Assembly: GCF_019710635.1 (NCBI RefSeq)
Contig: NZ_JAIFZS010000001.1
Coordinates: 418,390 to 482,389, forward strand
Source: Mycolicibacterium xanthum
GTDB taxonomy: Bacteria; Actinomycetota; Actinomycetes; Mycobacteriales; Mycobacteriaceae
Direction of reading: 5' to 3'
DNA length: 64,000 nt
Shown: positions 36,723 through 46,674 of the stretch, piece after piece
Layout of the letters: every line of letters begins with the position of its first letter
Position numbering within the stretch: position 1 is the first letter of the stretch
Made by a program: the position numbers and the translations under genes
The notes under the pieces: generated by a model
What the model was told of the DNA's origin: nothing
Databases searched by the model: none
The model's input: the letters and a program-made list of their open reading frames with translations, nothing else

Positions 36723-37697
36723 GTGCAGCGCTGGCGGGGGCAGGACGAGATCCCGACGGACTGGGGCCGATGTGTGGTGACCATCGGCGTGTTCGACGGT
36801 GTGCACCGCGGGCATCAGGAACTGATCAGTCGGGCGGTGAAATCGGGCCGCTCACGCGGGGTGCCGACGGTGTTGATGACCTTCGACCCGCACCCGATGG
36901 AGGTCGTCTTCCCGGGCAGCCACCCCGCACAGCTGACCACGCTGACCCGGCGCGCCGAGCTGGTCGAGGAGATGGGCGTCGACGTCTTCCTGGTGATGCC
37001 GTTCACCACCGATTTCATGAAGCTGACCCCCGAGCGCTACGTGCACGAGCTGCTGGTCGAGCGCTTGCACGTCGTCGAGGTGGTGGTCGGCGAGAACTTC
37101 ACCTTCGGTAAGAAGGCGGCCGGCAATGTAGCCCTGCTGCGCACGGTCGGCGACCGGTTCGGGTTCGCGGTGGATTCCCTTTCGCTGGTGGCCGAGCATC
37201 ATCGCGACGAGACGGTGACGTTCTCGTCGACCTACATCCGGTCCTGCGTGGACGCGGGTGACATGGTCGCCGCGGCCGAGGCGCTCGGTCGCCCGCACCG
37301 GGTCGAGGGCGTGGTGGTGCGCGGCGACGGGCGCGGGAAGGTGCTCGGGTTCCCGACCGCCAACGTCGCTCCGCCGATGTACTCGGCGATCCCCGCCGAC
37401 GGGGTGTACGCCGCGTGGTTCACGGTGCTCGGGCACGGGCCGGTGGTGGGGAGCGTGATCCCCGGCGAGCGCTATCAGGCCGCCGTCTCGGTCGGCACCA
37501 ATCCGACCTTCTCCGGGCGCACCCGCACCGTGGAGGCGTTCGTGCTGGACACCAGCGCAGATCTGTACGGGCAACACGTCGCCGTCGACTTCGTCGCCCG
37601 ACTGCGCGGACAGGAGAAGTTCGACTCGGTCGCCGACCTGGTGGTCGCGATGGGCGCCGACACCGAACGTGCGCGCACCATCCTGTCGGCCCGCTGA
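36723..37697 (+). CDS. ribF: Bifunctional riboflavin kinase / FAD synthetase
   Basis: Makes FMN and FAD from riboflavin; 324 aa. The N-terminal adenylyltransferase domain shows VVTIGVFDGVHRGHQELI (about residues 18-35), TFDPHPMEVVFPG, and FVGENFTFG-like VVGENFTFGKKAAGN (about 121-135) with TFSSTYIRSCVDAGD. The C-terminal flavokinase domain has GRGKVLGFPTANV (about 200-212), YAAWFTVLG, and SVGTNPTFSGRTRTVEAFVLD (in part). The GTG start directly follows a -10 box. rpsO follows after 144 nt with its own promoter. Confidence 0.95.
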   Translation: MQRWRGQDEIPTDWGRCVVTIGVFDGVHRGHQELISRAVKSGRSRGVPTVLMTFDPHPMEVVFPGSHPAQLTTLTRRAELVEEMGVDVFLVMPFTTDFMKLTPERYVHELLVERLHVVEVVVGENFTFGKKAAGNVALLRTVGDRFGFAVDSLSLVAEHHRDETVTFSSTYIRSCVDAGDMVAAAEALGRPHRVEGVVVRGDGRGKVLGFPTANVAPPMYSAIPADGVYAAWFTVLGHGPVVGSVIPGERYQAAVSVGTNPTFSGRTRTVEAFVLDTSADLYGQHVAVDFVARLRGQEKFDSVADLVVAMGADTERARTILSAR

Positions 37698-37737
37698 CGC
37701 CGCCATCAGCGATTTCCGGCCGGCCGTCACCCGCTGC

Positions 37738-37743
37738 TAGACT
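37738..37743 (+). promoter_or_regulatory. -10 box TAGACT upstream of rpsO
   Basis: TAGACT in the ribF-rpsO gap would give a leader of about 90 nt before the rpsO GTG (37842). Ribosomal protein S15 is autoregulated through its leader in other bacteria; no specific fold is demonstrated here. Confidence 0.45.
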
Positions 37744-37841
37744 GCCTGCCGACCCGGCGTGTGCTGCAGTTCGCGGTGGCCACGCTCCCGGAGCCCGCTC
37801 CGGCCTTTCCTGATCGCGGACCGAATTGATGGAGTTGTTTC

Positions 37842-38111
37842 GTGGCGCTCACTGCCGAACAGAAGAAGGACATCCTGGGCCAGTACGGCCTGCATGACAC
37901 CGACACCGGTTCCCCCGAGGCCCAGGTCGCGCTGCTGACCAAGCGGATCTCCGACCTGACCGAGCACCTGAAGGTGCACAAGCACGACCACCACTCGCGA
38001 CGCGGGCTGCTGCTGCTGGTCGGTCGCCGCCGTCGGCTGCTGAAGTACGTCGCCCAGGTCGACGTCGAGCGCTACCGCTCGCTGATCGACCGCCTCGGTC
38101 TGCGTCGCTGA
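37842..38111 (+). CDS. rpsO: 30S ribosomal protein S15
   Basis: An 89-aa primary 16S rRNA-binding protein. The whole family pattern is present: [42 protein letters not shown] (in part), [22 protein letters not shown] (in part), [15 protein letters not shown] start with ATGGAGTTG upstream. It lies upstream of lppU and gpsI, the conserved rpsO-pnp arrangement. Confidence 0.97.
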   Translation: MALTAEQKKDILGQYGLHDTDTGSPEAQVALLTKRISDLTEHLKVHKHDHHSRRGLLLLVGRRRRLLKYVAQVDVERYRSLIDRLGLRR

Positions 38112-38133
38112 CGCCACCCCGGTCATCCCGGCC

Positions 38134-38634
38134 ATGCGAACCCTGTTCGTGGTCGCGTCGTGCGCGACCGCGGCGGGGCTGGTGGCCGGTGTCCTGACAT
38201 CGTGCGCGCGGCCCCCGACCGAGGACATGGTGGTGGGGGACTGCGTGAAGATGGACGGTCCGCCCGACCGGCCCGAGGCCACGGAGGCCTCCTGCGGCTC
38301 GCCCGAGTCGAACTTCAAGGTGGTGGCCACCGTCGCCGACACCGACGAGTGCCCGTCCGACGTCGACTCGTACTACTCGATGCGCGCATCGTTCTCCGAT
38401 CAGCGCAGCACGATTTGCATGGACATCGACTGGGTGGTCGGCGACTGCATGAGCATCGATCCGGACGGCGCCCGCGACCCGATCAGGGTGGACTGCGCCG
38501 ACGGCTCGGCTCCCGGGCGCCAGCGGGCGACCCAGATCCTGACCGACGTCGCCGGCGTCGACCAGTGCGCCAGCGGACTCGGTTATCCCTACGACGAGCG
38601 AAACTTCACCGTGTGCGTGGAGGACGTGTCCTGA
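38134..38634 (+). CDS. lppU: Lipoprotein LppU
   Basis: A 166-aa exported lipoprotein. The signal peptide has MRTLFVVASCATAAGLVAG, then lipobox VLTSC (Cys about 24). The mature part is acidic with several Cys (VGDCVKMDG, EASCGS, DECPSD, GDCMSID, VDCADGS, DQCASG, FTVCVED), likely forming disulfides outside the cell. Two repeats of a VGDC-x-x-(M/I)-D type motif are visible. The function is not known. Same position as lppU (Rv2784c) in M. tuberculosis, between rpsO and gpsI. Confidence 0.88.
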   Translation: MRTLFVVASCATAAGLVAGVLTSCARPPTEDMVVGDCVKMDGPPDRPEATEASCGSPESNFKVVATVADTDECPSDVDSYYSMRASFSDQRSTICMDIDWVVGDCMSIDPDGARDPIRVDCADGSAPGRQRATQILTDVAGVDQCASGLGYPYDERNFTVCVEDVS

Positions 38635-38967
38635 GGCATCGTGCGTACCCCGCGGAGCACCCCGGATTAGGGGTTTCGCACCTGCCGGGATGTACCATGG
38701 GTGCGTTCGCCAGCCGTATGGCGCGAACAACCGGGTGCGGTCCTCGCAGATCCGCGCGCACCGCTCCCGCGTGACACGACAGATCCGCCCGATCGCGCGG
38801 TCTTCGGTAGTGGCTGCCGGAGAGAACTCCGGCCGCTTCGATCGACGGCCGTCGACGAATCCGGGCCGGGCCGACTGCCCGGGGAGTGCCCCCGGGGTGG
38901 TCGCCATCCTGGGCGTGTTCACGCGAAACAGCTGAATGATGACCCCAGAGAGGCCGTACGGACATCC
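38635..38967 (+). other. 333-nt gene-free leader region upstream of gpsI
   Basis: No gene is supported here. It contains GC-rich inverted repeats, for example CCCGGGG-AGTGC-CCCCGGG near 38877-38896 and GTGCGTTCGCC...GGCGCGAAC near 38701-38728. Such a long, structured leader would fit autoregulation of polynucleotide phosphorylase through its 5' UTR, which is known in other bacteria. No promoter hexamer stands out. Confidence 0.4.
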
Positions 38968-41250
38968 ATGTCTGTAGTTGAAATTGAAGACGGCGTGTTC
39001 GAGTCCACCGCCGTGATCGACAACGGGAGCTTCGGCACCCGCACCATCCGCTTCGAGACCGGCCGGCTGGCCCAGCAGGCCGCCGGCGCCGTCGTCGCCT
39101 ATCTCGACGACGAGACCATGCTGCTGAGCGCCACCACCGCCAGCAAGAGCCCCAAAGAGCACTTCGACTTCTTCCCGCTGACCATCGACGTCGAGGAGCG
39201 CATGTACGCCGCGGGCCGGATCCCCGGCTCGTTCTTCCGCCGCGAGGGTCGGCCGTCCACCGACGCGATCCTGACCTGCCGTCTGATCGACCGGCCGCTG
39301 CGCCCGTCGTTCGTCAGTGGCCTGCGCAACGAGATCCAGGTCGTGGTGACCGTGCTGAGCCTGGATCCCAAGGATCTCTACGACGTGCTGGCCATCAACG
39401 CCGCGTCGGCGTCCACCCAGATCTCCGGGCTGCCCTTCTCGGGCCCGGTCGGCGGCGTGCGGGTCGCGCTGATCTCCACTCCCGAAAACAAGGGCGGCCA
39501 GTGGGTGGCGTTCCCGACCGTCGAGCAGCTCGAGTCGGCGGTGTTCGACATGGTGGTCGCCGGCCGTGTCGTCGGCGAGGGCTCCGATAAAGACGTCGCG
39601 ATCATGATGGTCGAGGCCGAAGCCACCGAGAACGTCATCGACCTCGTCGCCGGCGGTGCCGGCGCACCGACCGAGACCGTGGTGGCCGAGGGCCTGGAAG
39701 CGGCCAAGCCGTTCATCGCGGTGCTCTGCGACGCCCAGGCCGAGCTGGCCGGCGCGGCGGGCAAGGACACGGCGGAGTACCCGCTGTTCCCGGACTACGC
39801 CGACGACGCGTACCAGTCGGTCGCCGCGGCGGCCACCGATGCGCTGGCCGAGGCGCTGACCATCGCCGGCAAGAACGAGCGCAACGAGCGCACCGACGAG
39901 ATCAAGGTCGAGGTTCTCGACCGGTTGGCCGAGCAGTACGCCGGTCGGGAGAAGGAGATCGGTGCGGCGTTCCGCTCGCTGACCAAGAAGCTGGTCCGCC
40001 AGCGCATCCTGACCGATCACTTCCGTATCGACGGCCGTGGCATCACCGACATCCGCGCGCTGAGCGCCGAGGTCGCGATCATCCCGCGGGCACACGGCAG
40101 CGCGCTGTTCGAGCGCGGCGAGACCCAGATCATGGGTGTCACCACGCTGGACATGATCAAGATGGCCCAGCAGATCGACTCGCTGGGGCCCGAGACCAGC
40201 AAGCGCTACATGCACCACTACAACTTCCCGCCGTTCTCGACCGGTGAGACCGGCCGGGTCGGTTCGCCGAAGCGCCGCGAGATCGGCCACGGTGCGCTGG
40301 CCGAGCGGGCGCTGGTGCCGGTGCTGCCCGGCGTCGAGGAGTTCCCGTACGCGATCCGCCAGGTGTCCGAGGCGCTCGGCTCCAACGGTTCGACCTCGAT
40401 GGGGTCGGTGTGTGCCTCCACGCTGTCGCTGCTCAACGCCGGTGTGCCGCTGAAGGCGCCGGTCGCGGGCATCGCGATGGGCCTGGTGTCCGACGACATC
40501 GAAGTTGACGGGAAGACCGAGCGCCGCTTCGTCACGCTGACCGACATTCTCGGCGCCGAGGACGCGTTCGGCGACATGGACTTCAAGTGCGCAGGAACCA
40601 AGGACTTCGTCACCGCGCTGCAGCTGGACACCAAGCTGGACGGCATCCCGTCCCAGGTGCTGGCGGGTGCCCTCGCCCAGGCCAAGGATGCCCGGATCAC
40701 CATCCTGGAGGTGATGGCCGAGGCCATCGACGGGCCGGACGAGATGAGCCCGTATGCACCGCGGATCACCACGATCAAGGTGCCGGTCGACAAGATCGGC
40801 GAGGTGATCGGGCCCAAGGGCAAGATGATCAACTCGATCACCGAGGAGACCGGCGCCCAGATCTCGATCGAGGACGACGGCACGGTGTTCGTCGGCGCCG
40901 CCGACGGGCTCTCGGCCCAGGCCGCGATCGACAAGATCAACGCGATCGCCAACCCGCAGCTGCCCAAGGTCGGCGAGCGCTTCCTCGGCACGGTGGTGAA
41001 GACTACTGACTTTGGAGCTTTCGTTTCCTTATTGCCGGGCCGCGACGGCCTGGTCCACATCTCCAAGCTGGGCCGGGGCAAGCGGATCGCCAAGGTCGAG
41101 GATGTCGTCAAGGTCGGCGACAAGCTTCGCGTCGAGATCGCCGACATCGACAACCGCGGCAAGATCTCGCTGATCCTCGTCGACGAGGAGTCGGAGAAGA
41201 CGGACAGCCCTGCCGACGTTCCCGTTGATGCAGCGACCGCCAGCAGCTAG
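38968..41250 (+). CDS. gpsI: Polynucleotide phosphorylase / guanosine pentaphosphate synthetase I
   Basis: A 3'-5' phosphorolytic exoribonuclease of the RNA degradosome; 760 aa. Two RNase PH domains: the first begins [17 protein letters not shown] and has [25 protein letters not shown] (in part, about residues 88-112); the second has [26 protein letters not shown] (in part, about 413-438) and [11 protein letters not shown] domain follows ([19 protein letters not shown], about 612-630), then an S1 domain ([33 protein letters not shown] in part). ATG 38968 begins at conserved sequence. It overlaps pepR at its 3' end. Confidence 0.96.
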   Translation: MSVVEIEDGVFESTAVIDNGSFGTRTIRFETGRLAQQAAGAVVAYLDDETMLLSATTASKSPKEHFDFFPLTIDVEERMYAAGRIPGSFFRREGRPSTDAILTCRLIDRPLRPSFVSGLRNEIQVVVTVLSLDPKDLYDVLAINAASASTQISGLPFSGPVGGVRVALISTPENKGGQWVAFPTVEQLESAVFDMVVAGRVVGEGSDKDVAIMMVEAEATENVIDLVAGGAGAPTETVVAEGLEAAKPFIAVLCDAQAELAGAAGKDTAEYPLFPDYADDAYQSVAAAATDALAEALTIAGKNERNERTDEIKVEVLDRLAEQYAGREKEIGAAFRSLTKKLVRQRILTDHFRIDGRGITDIRALSAEVAIIPRAHGSALFERGETQIMGVTTLDMIKMAQQIDSLGPETSKRYMHHYNFPPFSTGETGRVGSPKRREIGHGALAERALVPVLPGVEEFPYAIRQVSEALGSNGSTSMGSVCASTLSLLNAGVPLKAPVAGIAMGLVSDDIEVDGKTERRFVTLTDILGAEDAFGDMDFKCAGTKDFVTALQLDTKLDGIPSQVLAGALAQAKDARITILEVMAEAIDGPDEMSPYAPRITTIKVPVDKIGEVIGPKGKMINSITEETGAQISIEDDGTVFVGAADGLSAQAAIDKINAIANPQLPKVGERFLGTVVKTTDFGAFVSLLPGRDGLVHISKLGRGKRIAKVEDVVKVGDKLRVEIADIDNRGKISLILVDEESEKTDSPADVPVDAATASS

Positions 41251-42574
41251 CTCGGGGGCGCTGCGCCGCGGGCGCCGCAACGACGAGGCCGCGGCGGCGG
41301 TGCGCCGCACGGAGTTGCCCGGTGGCCTGCGCGTGGTTACCGAGCACGTCCCGTCGGTGCACTCCGCCTCGGTCGGGGTGTGGGTCAACGTCGGCTCCCG
41401 CGACGAGGGCCGAAGCGTCGCCGGGGCAGCGCACTTCCTCGAGCACCTGTTGTTCAAGGCGACCCCGACGCGCAGCGCGGTGCAGATCGCGCAGGCGGTC
41501 GACGCCGTCGGCGGCGAGCTGAACGCGTTCACCACCAGGGAGCACACCTGCTACTACGCACACGTGCTCGACTCCGACCTGGAGCTGGCGGTGGACCTGG
41601 TCGCCGATGTCGTGTTGCGCGGACGGTGCCTCGTCGACGACGTGGAGGTCGAGCGCGACGTGGTGCTCGAGGAGATCGCCATGCGCGACGACGATCCCGA
41701 GGACACCCTGGGTGACGTCTTCCTGTCGGCGATGTTCGGTGAACACCCGGTGGGCCGGCCGGTGATCGGCAGTGTCGAGTCGGTCTCGGCGATGACGCGC
41801 CATCAGCTGCACTCGTTCCACGTCCGGCGCTACACCCCGGAGCGGATGGTCGTCGCGGTCGCCGGCAACGTCGACCACGACGAGGTCGTCGGCCTGGTGC
41901 GGGAACACTTCGGCGCGCGTCTGGTGCGCGGCCGCACCCCGGTGCCGCCGCGCAAGGGCGCGGGCCGGGTGCCGGGCCGGCCGGGGTTGCAACTGATCCG
42001 CCGTGACGCCGAACAGGCCCATCTGTCGCTCGGCGTGCGCACCCCGGGGCGGCACTGGGATCACCGCTGGGCCCTGTCGGTGCTCAACGCCGCACTCGGT
42101 GGTGGCCTGAGTTCCCGTCTGTTCCAACAGATCCGGGAGACCCGGGGGCTGGCCTACTCGGTGTACTCGACTGTCGACACGTTCGCCGACAGCGGTGCGC
42201 TGTCGATCTATGCGGGCTGTCTGCCGGAGCGCTTCGACGAGGTCGTGCGGCTCACCACCGACGCGTTGGCCGAGGTCGCGCGCGACGGTATCAGCGCCGA
42301 CGAATGCCGCATCGCCAAGGGTTCGCTGCGCGGCGGACTGGTGCTGGGTCTGGAGGACTCCGCATCCCGGATGCACCGAATCGGGCGCAGTGAGCTCAAC
42401 TACGGTGCGCACCGCAGTATCGCCGACACCCTGGCCAAGATCGACGACGTGACCCTCGACGAGGTCAATGCCGTTGCGCGCCAACTGCTCACCCGCCCGT
42501 TCGGCGCCGCGGTGCTCGGCCCGGTGGCCGGCAGGCGGTCGCTGCCCCGGCCGCTGCAGTCGATCGCGGGCTGA
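41225..42574 (+). CDS. pepR: M16 family zinc metallopeptidase PepR
   Basis: A 449-aa processing-peptidase-like protease. The inverted zinc motif is HFLEH (about residues 74-78), followed by the distal Glu in [17 protein letters not shown] and [19 protein letters not shown] (in part). The second half has the R/Y pair region ([23 protein letters not shown] in part) typical of M16. It starts inside the gpsI 3' end, so it is translationally coupled; the ATG at 41228 is a better start than the TTG at 41225. Its substrates are unknown. Confidence 0.92.
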   Translation: MMQRPPAASSGALRRGRRNDEAAAAVRRTELPGGLRVVTEHVPSVHSASVGVWVNVGSRDEGRSVAGAAHFLEHLLFKATPTRSAVQIAQAVDAVGGELNAFTTREHTCYYAHVLDSDLELAVDLVADVVLRGRCLVDDVEVERDVVLEEIAMRDDDPEDTLGDVFLSAMFGEHPVGRPVIGSVESVSAMTRHQLHSFHVRRYTPERMVVAVAGNVDHDEVVGLVREHFGARLVRGRTPVPPRKGAGRVPGRPGLQLIRRDAEQAHLSLGVRTPGRHWDHRWALSVLNAALGGGLSSRLFQQIRETRGLAYSVYSTVDTFADSGALSIYAGCLPERFDEVVRLTTDALAEVARDGISADECRIAKGSLRGGLVLGLEDSASRMHRIGRSELNYGAHRSIADTLAKIDDVTLDEVNAVARQLLTRPFGAAVLGPVAGRRSLPRPLQSIAG

Positions 42575-42610
42575 CCGCCGCAGTCGATCGCGGGCCGACC
42601 GCCGGGTGGG

Positions 42611-43168
42611 TTACACCACGCGCAGTGAGCCGTCGCGGTGCAGCACGAAGAAGTACGGCTTGGTGATGCCGCGGAGATCCATCGCGCCGAGCAGGGTGTC
42701 GTCGTCGAGCCTGCGGAACACGTCGTTGATCGGCAGCTGGTCGTAGATCATCGTCGCGGAGTCGACCCCGCGGTAGCGCGTGGTCCGCAGCCGGGCCTTG
42801 GGGCCGCGTGCCTGTAGCACCGGCCGCAGCGCCGCGATGGTGCCGGCGAAGTTGCGGCGCTTGAGCGCGGGGATCCGGGTGGCCACCCCGAGCCCGGTGA
42901 ACGCCGGCAACGGGTTGAGCGCCCACAGCGCGGACCCGTCGGCGGTGGGAAACAGCAGCGGGTGCACGCTCTCGCGGTCCCGGAACTGCTTGCCCCACCA
43001 GCCGCTGGCCTCGAGCATGCCATCGAGCGGGTGGCCGGTCGGCAGCTCCGCGCCGTGCCAGGTCCCGAGCATGAACTCGGGTTCCACGGCGGGCAGCGAG
43101 TCGAAGAGCGCCAGCGCGTCGGCCGTGCTGGTCGGGGCGTCGGGCAGGACTTCGGCGAGGGAAAGCAT
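42611..43168 (-). CDS. DUF4334 / GXWXG domain protein
   Basis: A 185-aa protein with an N-terminal GXWXG module (MLGTWHGAELPTGHPLDGML, in part, with ASGWWGKQFRD; about residues 33-65) and a C-terminal DUF4334 module (YRGVDSATMIYDQLPINDVFRRLDDDTLLGAMD in part, ending YFFVLHRDGSLRVV). Function is unknown; the small beta-rich fold suggests a lipid- or ligand-binding role. It is convergent with pepR and divergent from the YchJ-like gene. Confidence 0.82.
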   Translation of the reverse strand: MLSLAEVLPDAPTSTADALALFDSLPAVEPEFMLGTWHGAELPTGHPLDGMLEASGWWGKQFRDRESVHPLLFPTADGSALWALNPLPAFTGLGVATRIPALKRRNFAGTIAALRPVLQARGPKARLRTTRYRGVDSATMIYDQLPINDVFRRLDDDTLLGAMDLRGITKPYFFVLHRDGSLRVV

Positions 43169-43213
43169 GCCCCGACTGTACTTGACAGCCGTCAAGAGGG
43201 GCACACTGTGGGG

Positions 43214-43591
43214 GTGCGCCCCGACGAACCGTGCCCCTGCGGCGCCGCAACGCCGTACGGCAGCTGCTGTCTGCCGCTGCACCTCGGCGAGCGGCAGGCG
43301 CAGACCGCCGAACAGCTGATGCGGTCGCGCTACAGCGCCTATGTGGTCGGTGACGGCGACTACCTGTGGCGCACCTGGCATCCACGGACCCGGCCGCAGG
43401 ACGTCGCCTCCGACGCCACCGTGACGTGGACCGGTCTCGAGATCGTCGACCGGGTCGGGGGAGGGCCCGGCGACGACACCGGTGAGGTGGAGTTCCTGGC
43501 CCGCCATCCGGCCGGGGTGCTGCACGAACGGTCCCGGTTCGCGCGCCGGGCCGGCCGGTGGTTCTACGTCGACGGCGACATCAGCGACTGA
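43214..43591 (+). CDS. YchJ family protein with SEC-C type zinc motif
   Basis: A 125-aa protein. The N-terminal zinc site CPCGAATPYGSCC (about residues 6-18) is followed by the YchJ core (AEQLMRSRYSAYVVGDGDYL in part, WRTWHP) and VEFLARH...ERSRFARRAGRWFYVDGD. It has an NTF2-like fold in the family; function is unknown. GTG 43214 begins just before the Cys motif; GTG 43208 adds two residues. It is convergent with ald. Confidence 0.87.
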   Translation: MRPDEPCPCGAATPYGSCCLPLHLGERQAQTAEQLMRSRYSAYVVGDGDYLWRTWHPRTRPQDVASDATVTWTGLEIVDRVGGGPGDDTGEVEFLARHPAGVLHERSRFARRAGRWFYVDGDISD

Positions 43592-43608
43592 CGGGAGCCG
43601 CCATCGGC

Positions 43609-44724
43609 TCAGGCCAGCAGTTCGGCCGGATCGGCGAACGGCAGCTCCAGGTCGGTCGCCACCTGCTCGGACAACAGCGCACCCTCGTGCGTGGACAGGC
43701 CCTTGGCCAGCGACGCGTCGGCGCGGCAGGCCTCCCGCCAGCCCTTGTCGGCGAGCTTGAGGACGTAGGGCATCGTCGCGTTGGTCAGCGCGTAGGTCGA
43801 GGTGCGCGGCACGGCGCCGGGCATGTTGGCCACGCAGTAGAACACGGTGTCGTGCACCGCGAACGTCGGATCGTCGTGCGTGGTGGGGCGGGAGTCCTCG
43901 AAGCAGCCGCCCTGGTCGATCGCGATGTCGACCAGCACCGCGCCGGACTTCATGTGCGCAACGGTGGAGTTGGTGACCAGCTTGGGGGCCTTGGCGCCGG
44001 GCACCAGGACGGCGCCGATGACCAGGTCGGCCTGCTTGACCGCATCCTCGAGGTCCAGCGCCGAGGAGTACCGGGTCTCCAGCGCGCCGTTGAACTCGTT
44101 GTCGATCTTGCGCAGCGTGTTGACGTTGACGTCGAACACGGTGACGTGGGCGCCCATGCCACGCGCGATGCGCGCGGCGTTGTAGCCGGCCACCCCGCCG
44201 CCGATCACGACGACCTCGGCCGGCGCGACGCCGGGGACCCCGCCCATCAGCACGCCGCGGCCGCCCTGGGTGCGCATCAGGTGATAGGCGCCGACCTGGG
44301 CCGACAGTCGTCCGGCGACCTCGCTCATCGGCGCCAGCAGGGGCAGCGCACCTTCGGGAGTCTGCACCGTCTCGTAGGCGATCGACGTGGTGCCCGAGGC
44401 CATCAGCGCATCGGTGCACGGCCGGGACGCCGCCAGATGCAGGTACGTGAACAGCGTCTGGCCCGCCCGCAACCGCGCGTACTCCGGTTCGATCGGCTCT
44501 TTGACCTTCAGCAGCAGATCGGCCTCGGCCCACACCTCGTCGGCGCTGGTGATCATCTGCGCGCCGGCCCGCTTGAAGTCGGCGTCGGAGATCGCCGAAC
44601 CGTCGCCGGCGCCGGCCTCGATGAGCACCTCGTGTCCACGGCGGACCAGTTCGGCAACCCCGGACGGGGTGATCGCGACGCGGAATTCGTTGTTCTTGAT
44701 CTCGGTCGGGATGCCGACGCGCAT
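43609..44724 (-). CDS. ald: L-alanine dehydrogenase
   Basis: NAD-dependent interconversion of alanine and pyruvate + ammonia, important in hypoxia and for glyoxylate/alanine metabolism in mycobacteria; 371 aa. It has [20 protein letters not shown] (substrate Arg15), [13 protein letters not shown] (Lys about 74), FTYLHLAA (His about 96), NAD motif [21 protein letters not shown] (in part, about 172-192), and [21 protein letters not shown] (in part). The RBS CGAGGAGCG lies immediately upstream of the ATG. It is divergent from the AldR-like regulator, which activates it in M. tuberculosis and M. smegmatis. Confidence 0.96.
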   Translation of the reverse strand: MRVGIPTEIKNNEFRVAITPSGVAELVRRGHEVLIEAGAGDGSAISDADFKRAGAQMITSADEVWAEADLLLKVKEPIEPEYARLRAGQTLFTYLHLAASRPCTDALMASGTTSIAYETVQTPEGALPLLAPMSEVAGRLSAQVGAYHLMRTQGGRGVLMGGVPGVAPAEVVVIGGGVAGYNAARIARGMGAHVTVFDVNVNTLRKIDNEFNGALETRYSSALDLEDAVKQADLVIGAVLVPGAKAPKLVTNSTVAHMKSGAVLVDIAIDQGGCFEDSRPTTHDDPTFAVHDTVFYCVANMPGAVPRTSTYALTNATMPYVLKLADKGWREACRADASLAKGLSTHEGALLSEQVATDLELPFADPAELLA

Positions 44725-44832
44725 GATCGCTCCTCGAAATCGTGGGCAGACGGAGAAATTGCGTTACGTAGATTGTGAAGAACCGACGAAAAAATGGCAA
44801 TCACCATGAAAATTATTCGATAAAGTGCGCCT
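44725..44832. promoter_or_regulatory. Divergent AT-rich ald/aldR control region
   Basis: The 108-nt gap is noticeably AT-rich (GAAGAACCGACGAAAAAATG, GAAAATTATTCGATAAAG) against its GC-rich surroundings. It must hold both promoters and the AldR operators. Imperfect dyads such as TGAAAATTATTCGATA (44805-44820) are candidate Lrp/AsnC half-sites. No exact boxes are assigned. Confidence 0.5.
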
Positions 44833-45348
44833 ATGTCGAAAGAATCAACCAAACTGGTCGGTGGTCCGCCCCGGCCGCCGAAGGATGTTCGGCCTGCGGC
44901 GATCGACGACGTCGACCGGCGCATCCTCACCGCGTTGCACGCCGACGCCCGGATGTCCAACAGCGCACTGGCCGAGTTGGTCCGGATCGCCCCGTCGACG
45001 TGTCACGGCCGGGTGCGGCGACTCCAGGACCTCGGGGTGATCCGCGGGTTCTACGCCGACATCGATCCCGCCGCGATCGGGCTGAACCTGCAGGCGATGA
45101 TCTCGGTCAGCCTGCAGTCCAACGCGCGCGGCAAGATCCGCAGCTTCATCCAGCAGATCCGCGGCAAACCGCAGGTGATGGACGTGTACTTCCTGGCGGG
45201 TGCCGACGACTTCATCCTGCACGTGGCCGCGCGTGACACCGAGGATCTGCGGTCGTTCGTGGTGGAGAACCTCAACGCCGACCAGGACGTGGCGGGCACG
45301 CAGACCTCGCTGATCTTCGAGCATCTGCGGGGCGCCTCGCCGCTGTAG
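44833..45348 (+). CDS. aldR: Lrp/AsnC family regulator (AldR-like)
   Basis: A 171-aa leucine-responsive-type regulator. The HTH is in DVDRRILTALHADARMSNSALAELVRIAPSTCHGRVRRLQDLGVI (residues about 26-70, in part). The C-terminal RAM ligand domain includes AMISVSLQSNARGKIRSFI and VMDVYFLAGADDFILHVAARDTEDL (in part). It is divergent from ald and corresponds to Rv2779c, the alanine-responsive regulator of ald. An unusual 25-residue N-terminal extension precedes the HTH. Confidence 0.9.
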   Translation: MSKESTKLVGGPPRPPKDVRPAAIDDVDRRILTALHADARMSNSALAELVRIAPSTCHGRVRRLQDLGVIRGFYADIDPAAIGLNLQAMISVSLQSNARGKIRSFIQQIRGKPQVMDVYFLAGADDFILHVAARDTEDLRSFVVENLNADQDVAGTQTSLIFEHLRGASPL

Positions 45349-45360
45349 GCCGCCAGGGCC

Positions 45361-46131
45361 TCAGCCGGCGGCGAAGGCCCGCAGCCAGGAGAACCAGTCG
45401 GCCATGCCCTCGCCGGTCTTGGCGCTGACCGGCAGCACCGTGGCGGTCGGGTTGACCTGCCGGATGTGCTCGGTGTAGGTGGCGACGTCGGCGTCCAGGT
45501 ACGGCGCGAGATCGATCTTGTTGAGCAGCACCACATCCACGCTTCGGAACATCACCGGGTACTTCAACGGCTTGTCCTCGCCCTCGGTGAGCGAGTACAC
45601 CATCGCCTTGGCGTGCTCCCCGACGTCGAACTCGGCCGGGCACACCAGGTTTCCGACGTTCTCGATGATCACCAGATCCAGCGGGCCCAGATCCAACCCG
45701 GCCAGCGCCCGGTTGACCATCGGGGCATCGAGGTGGCACTCACCGCCGAAGCCGTTGTCGGTGTTGAGCAATGAGATCTGGGCACCGCGCCCGGCCAATC
45801 GTGCCGCGTCGATGTCGGTGGCGATGTCTCCCTCGATCACCCCGACCGCGAGCTCGCCGGCGAGCTCGTCGAGGGTGGCGGCGAGCACCGTGGTCTTGCC
45901 CGACCCCGGCGAGCTCATCAGGTTCAGGGCACGAATGTTGTTCGACTCGAAGGCATCCCGGTTGACGGCGGCTCGCAGATCGTTCTCGGAGAAGATCGCC
46001 TCCAGGACGTCGACCCGCTCGTGGCCGGTGTCGTAGCCGCTGTGGTCGCCGTGCTCGTGCGTGTGGTCGTGGTCGTGATCGTGCGAGTGGCTGTGCACCG
46101 TGCCGTCGTCGTGGCGGTGGAACCTACCCAT
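45361..46131 (-). CDS. hypB: Hydrogenase nickel incorporation protein HypB
   Basis: GTPase that delivers nickel to the hydrogenase large subunit with HypA; 256 aa. A His-rich N-terminal stretch (HSHSHDHDHDHTHEHGDH, about residues 14-31) can store nickel. The G1 motif is SSPGSGKTT (about 73-81), the metal/switch region IEGDIATDIDAARL and CHLDAPM (catalytic Cys/His), G3 IIENVGNLVCPAEFD, G4 NKID. ATG 46131 overlaps the hypA stop by 8 nt. It is transcribed away from hypFCDE. Confidence 0.94.
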   Translation of the reverse strand: MGRFHRHDDGTVHSHSHDHDHDHTHEHGDHSGYDTGHERVDVLEAIFSENDLRAAVNRDAFESNNIRALNLMSSPGSGKTTVLAATLDELAGELAVGVIEGDIATDIDAARLAGRGAQISLLNTDNGFGGECHLDAPMVNRALAGLDLGPLDLVIIENVGNLVCPAEFDVGEHAKAMVYSLTEGEDKPLKYPVMFRSVDVVLLNKIDLAPYLDADVATYTEHIRQVNPTATVLPVSAKTGEGMADWFSWLRAFAAG

Positions 46132-46492
46132 GGCTGACCACATCGCCGGACGCCTGGCTCGCGACGTCGATCGAGGTCACCAGGAACTCCTCGCCGCGCA
46201 GCACGGTGACCGCACCGCTGCCGCACGCCGGACAGCAGACCGAGAACCGCGAGGTGATCTCGGACTCCGCACTGCAGGAGTGACATTCGACGGCGGCCGG
46301 GACCGGCTCCACCTCGAGAACCGCCCCGGCCAGGCCTTCGTGGTCCGCGACGATGGTCCAGCAGAACGTCAGCGAGTCCGTCACCACCTGCCGCAGCGCG
46401 CCGACGCGCACCCGCACCACCTCGACCGGCCGGCCCGCCGCGTGTGACTTGACCACGCCGGCGATGGCGTGACACAGCGACAACTCATGCAC
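46124..46492 (-). CDS. hypA: Hydrogenase nickel metallochaperone HypA
   Basis: Nickel-binding partner of HypB; 122 aa. The start is GTG 46492, giving M-H-E-L-S-L with the invariant nickel-ligand His2; an upstream extension would abolish that free N-terminus. The zinc site is CHSC (about residues 71-74) and CPAC (about 88-91). First gene of the hypAB operon, divergent from hypF. Confidence 0.93.
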   Translation of the reverse strand: MHELSLCHAIAGVVKSHAAGRPVEVVRVRVGALRQVVTDSLTFCWTIVADHEGLAGAVLEVEPVPAAVECHSCSAESEITSRFSVCCPACGSGAVTVLRGEEFLVTSIDVASQASGDVVSHG

Positions 46493-46674
46493 ATTCGCAG
46501 GGTAGTCCCGCGCCGACGCGCGGCGCACGGTCAACAGGCGTCGGAAATGCGCAGAGGTGTGTGCCCGATTGCGATTGTTGGGTCAACGGGACAGAGCTAG
46601 CCTTGACTCAGCCGATCTGTGCCGACAGCCCACTGGCACAGGTGGCGGCAGTGGCTGAGGAGACCCCGCGCCCT

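Noticed and set aside
37849..40290. 813-codon minus-strand open frame opposite rpsO, lppU and gpsI
   Set aside because: It crosses three confirmed genes and their gaps without any conserved motif; a GC-bias artefact.
46561..46674. An N-terminal extension of HypF
   Set aside because: The 38 residues are not HypF-like and include Cys/Trp-rich non-conserved sequence; ATG 46675 has a ribosome-binding site and begins shortly before the acylphosphatase domain.
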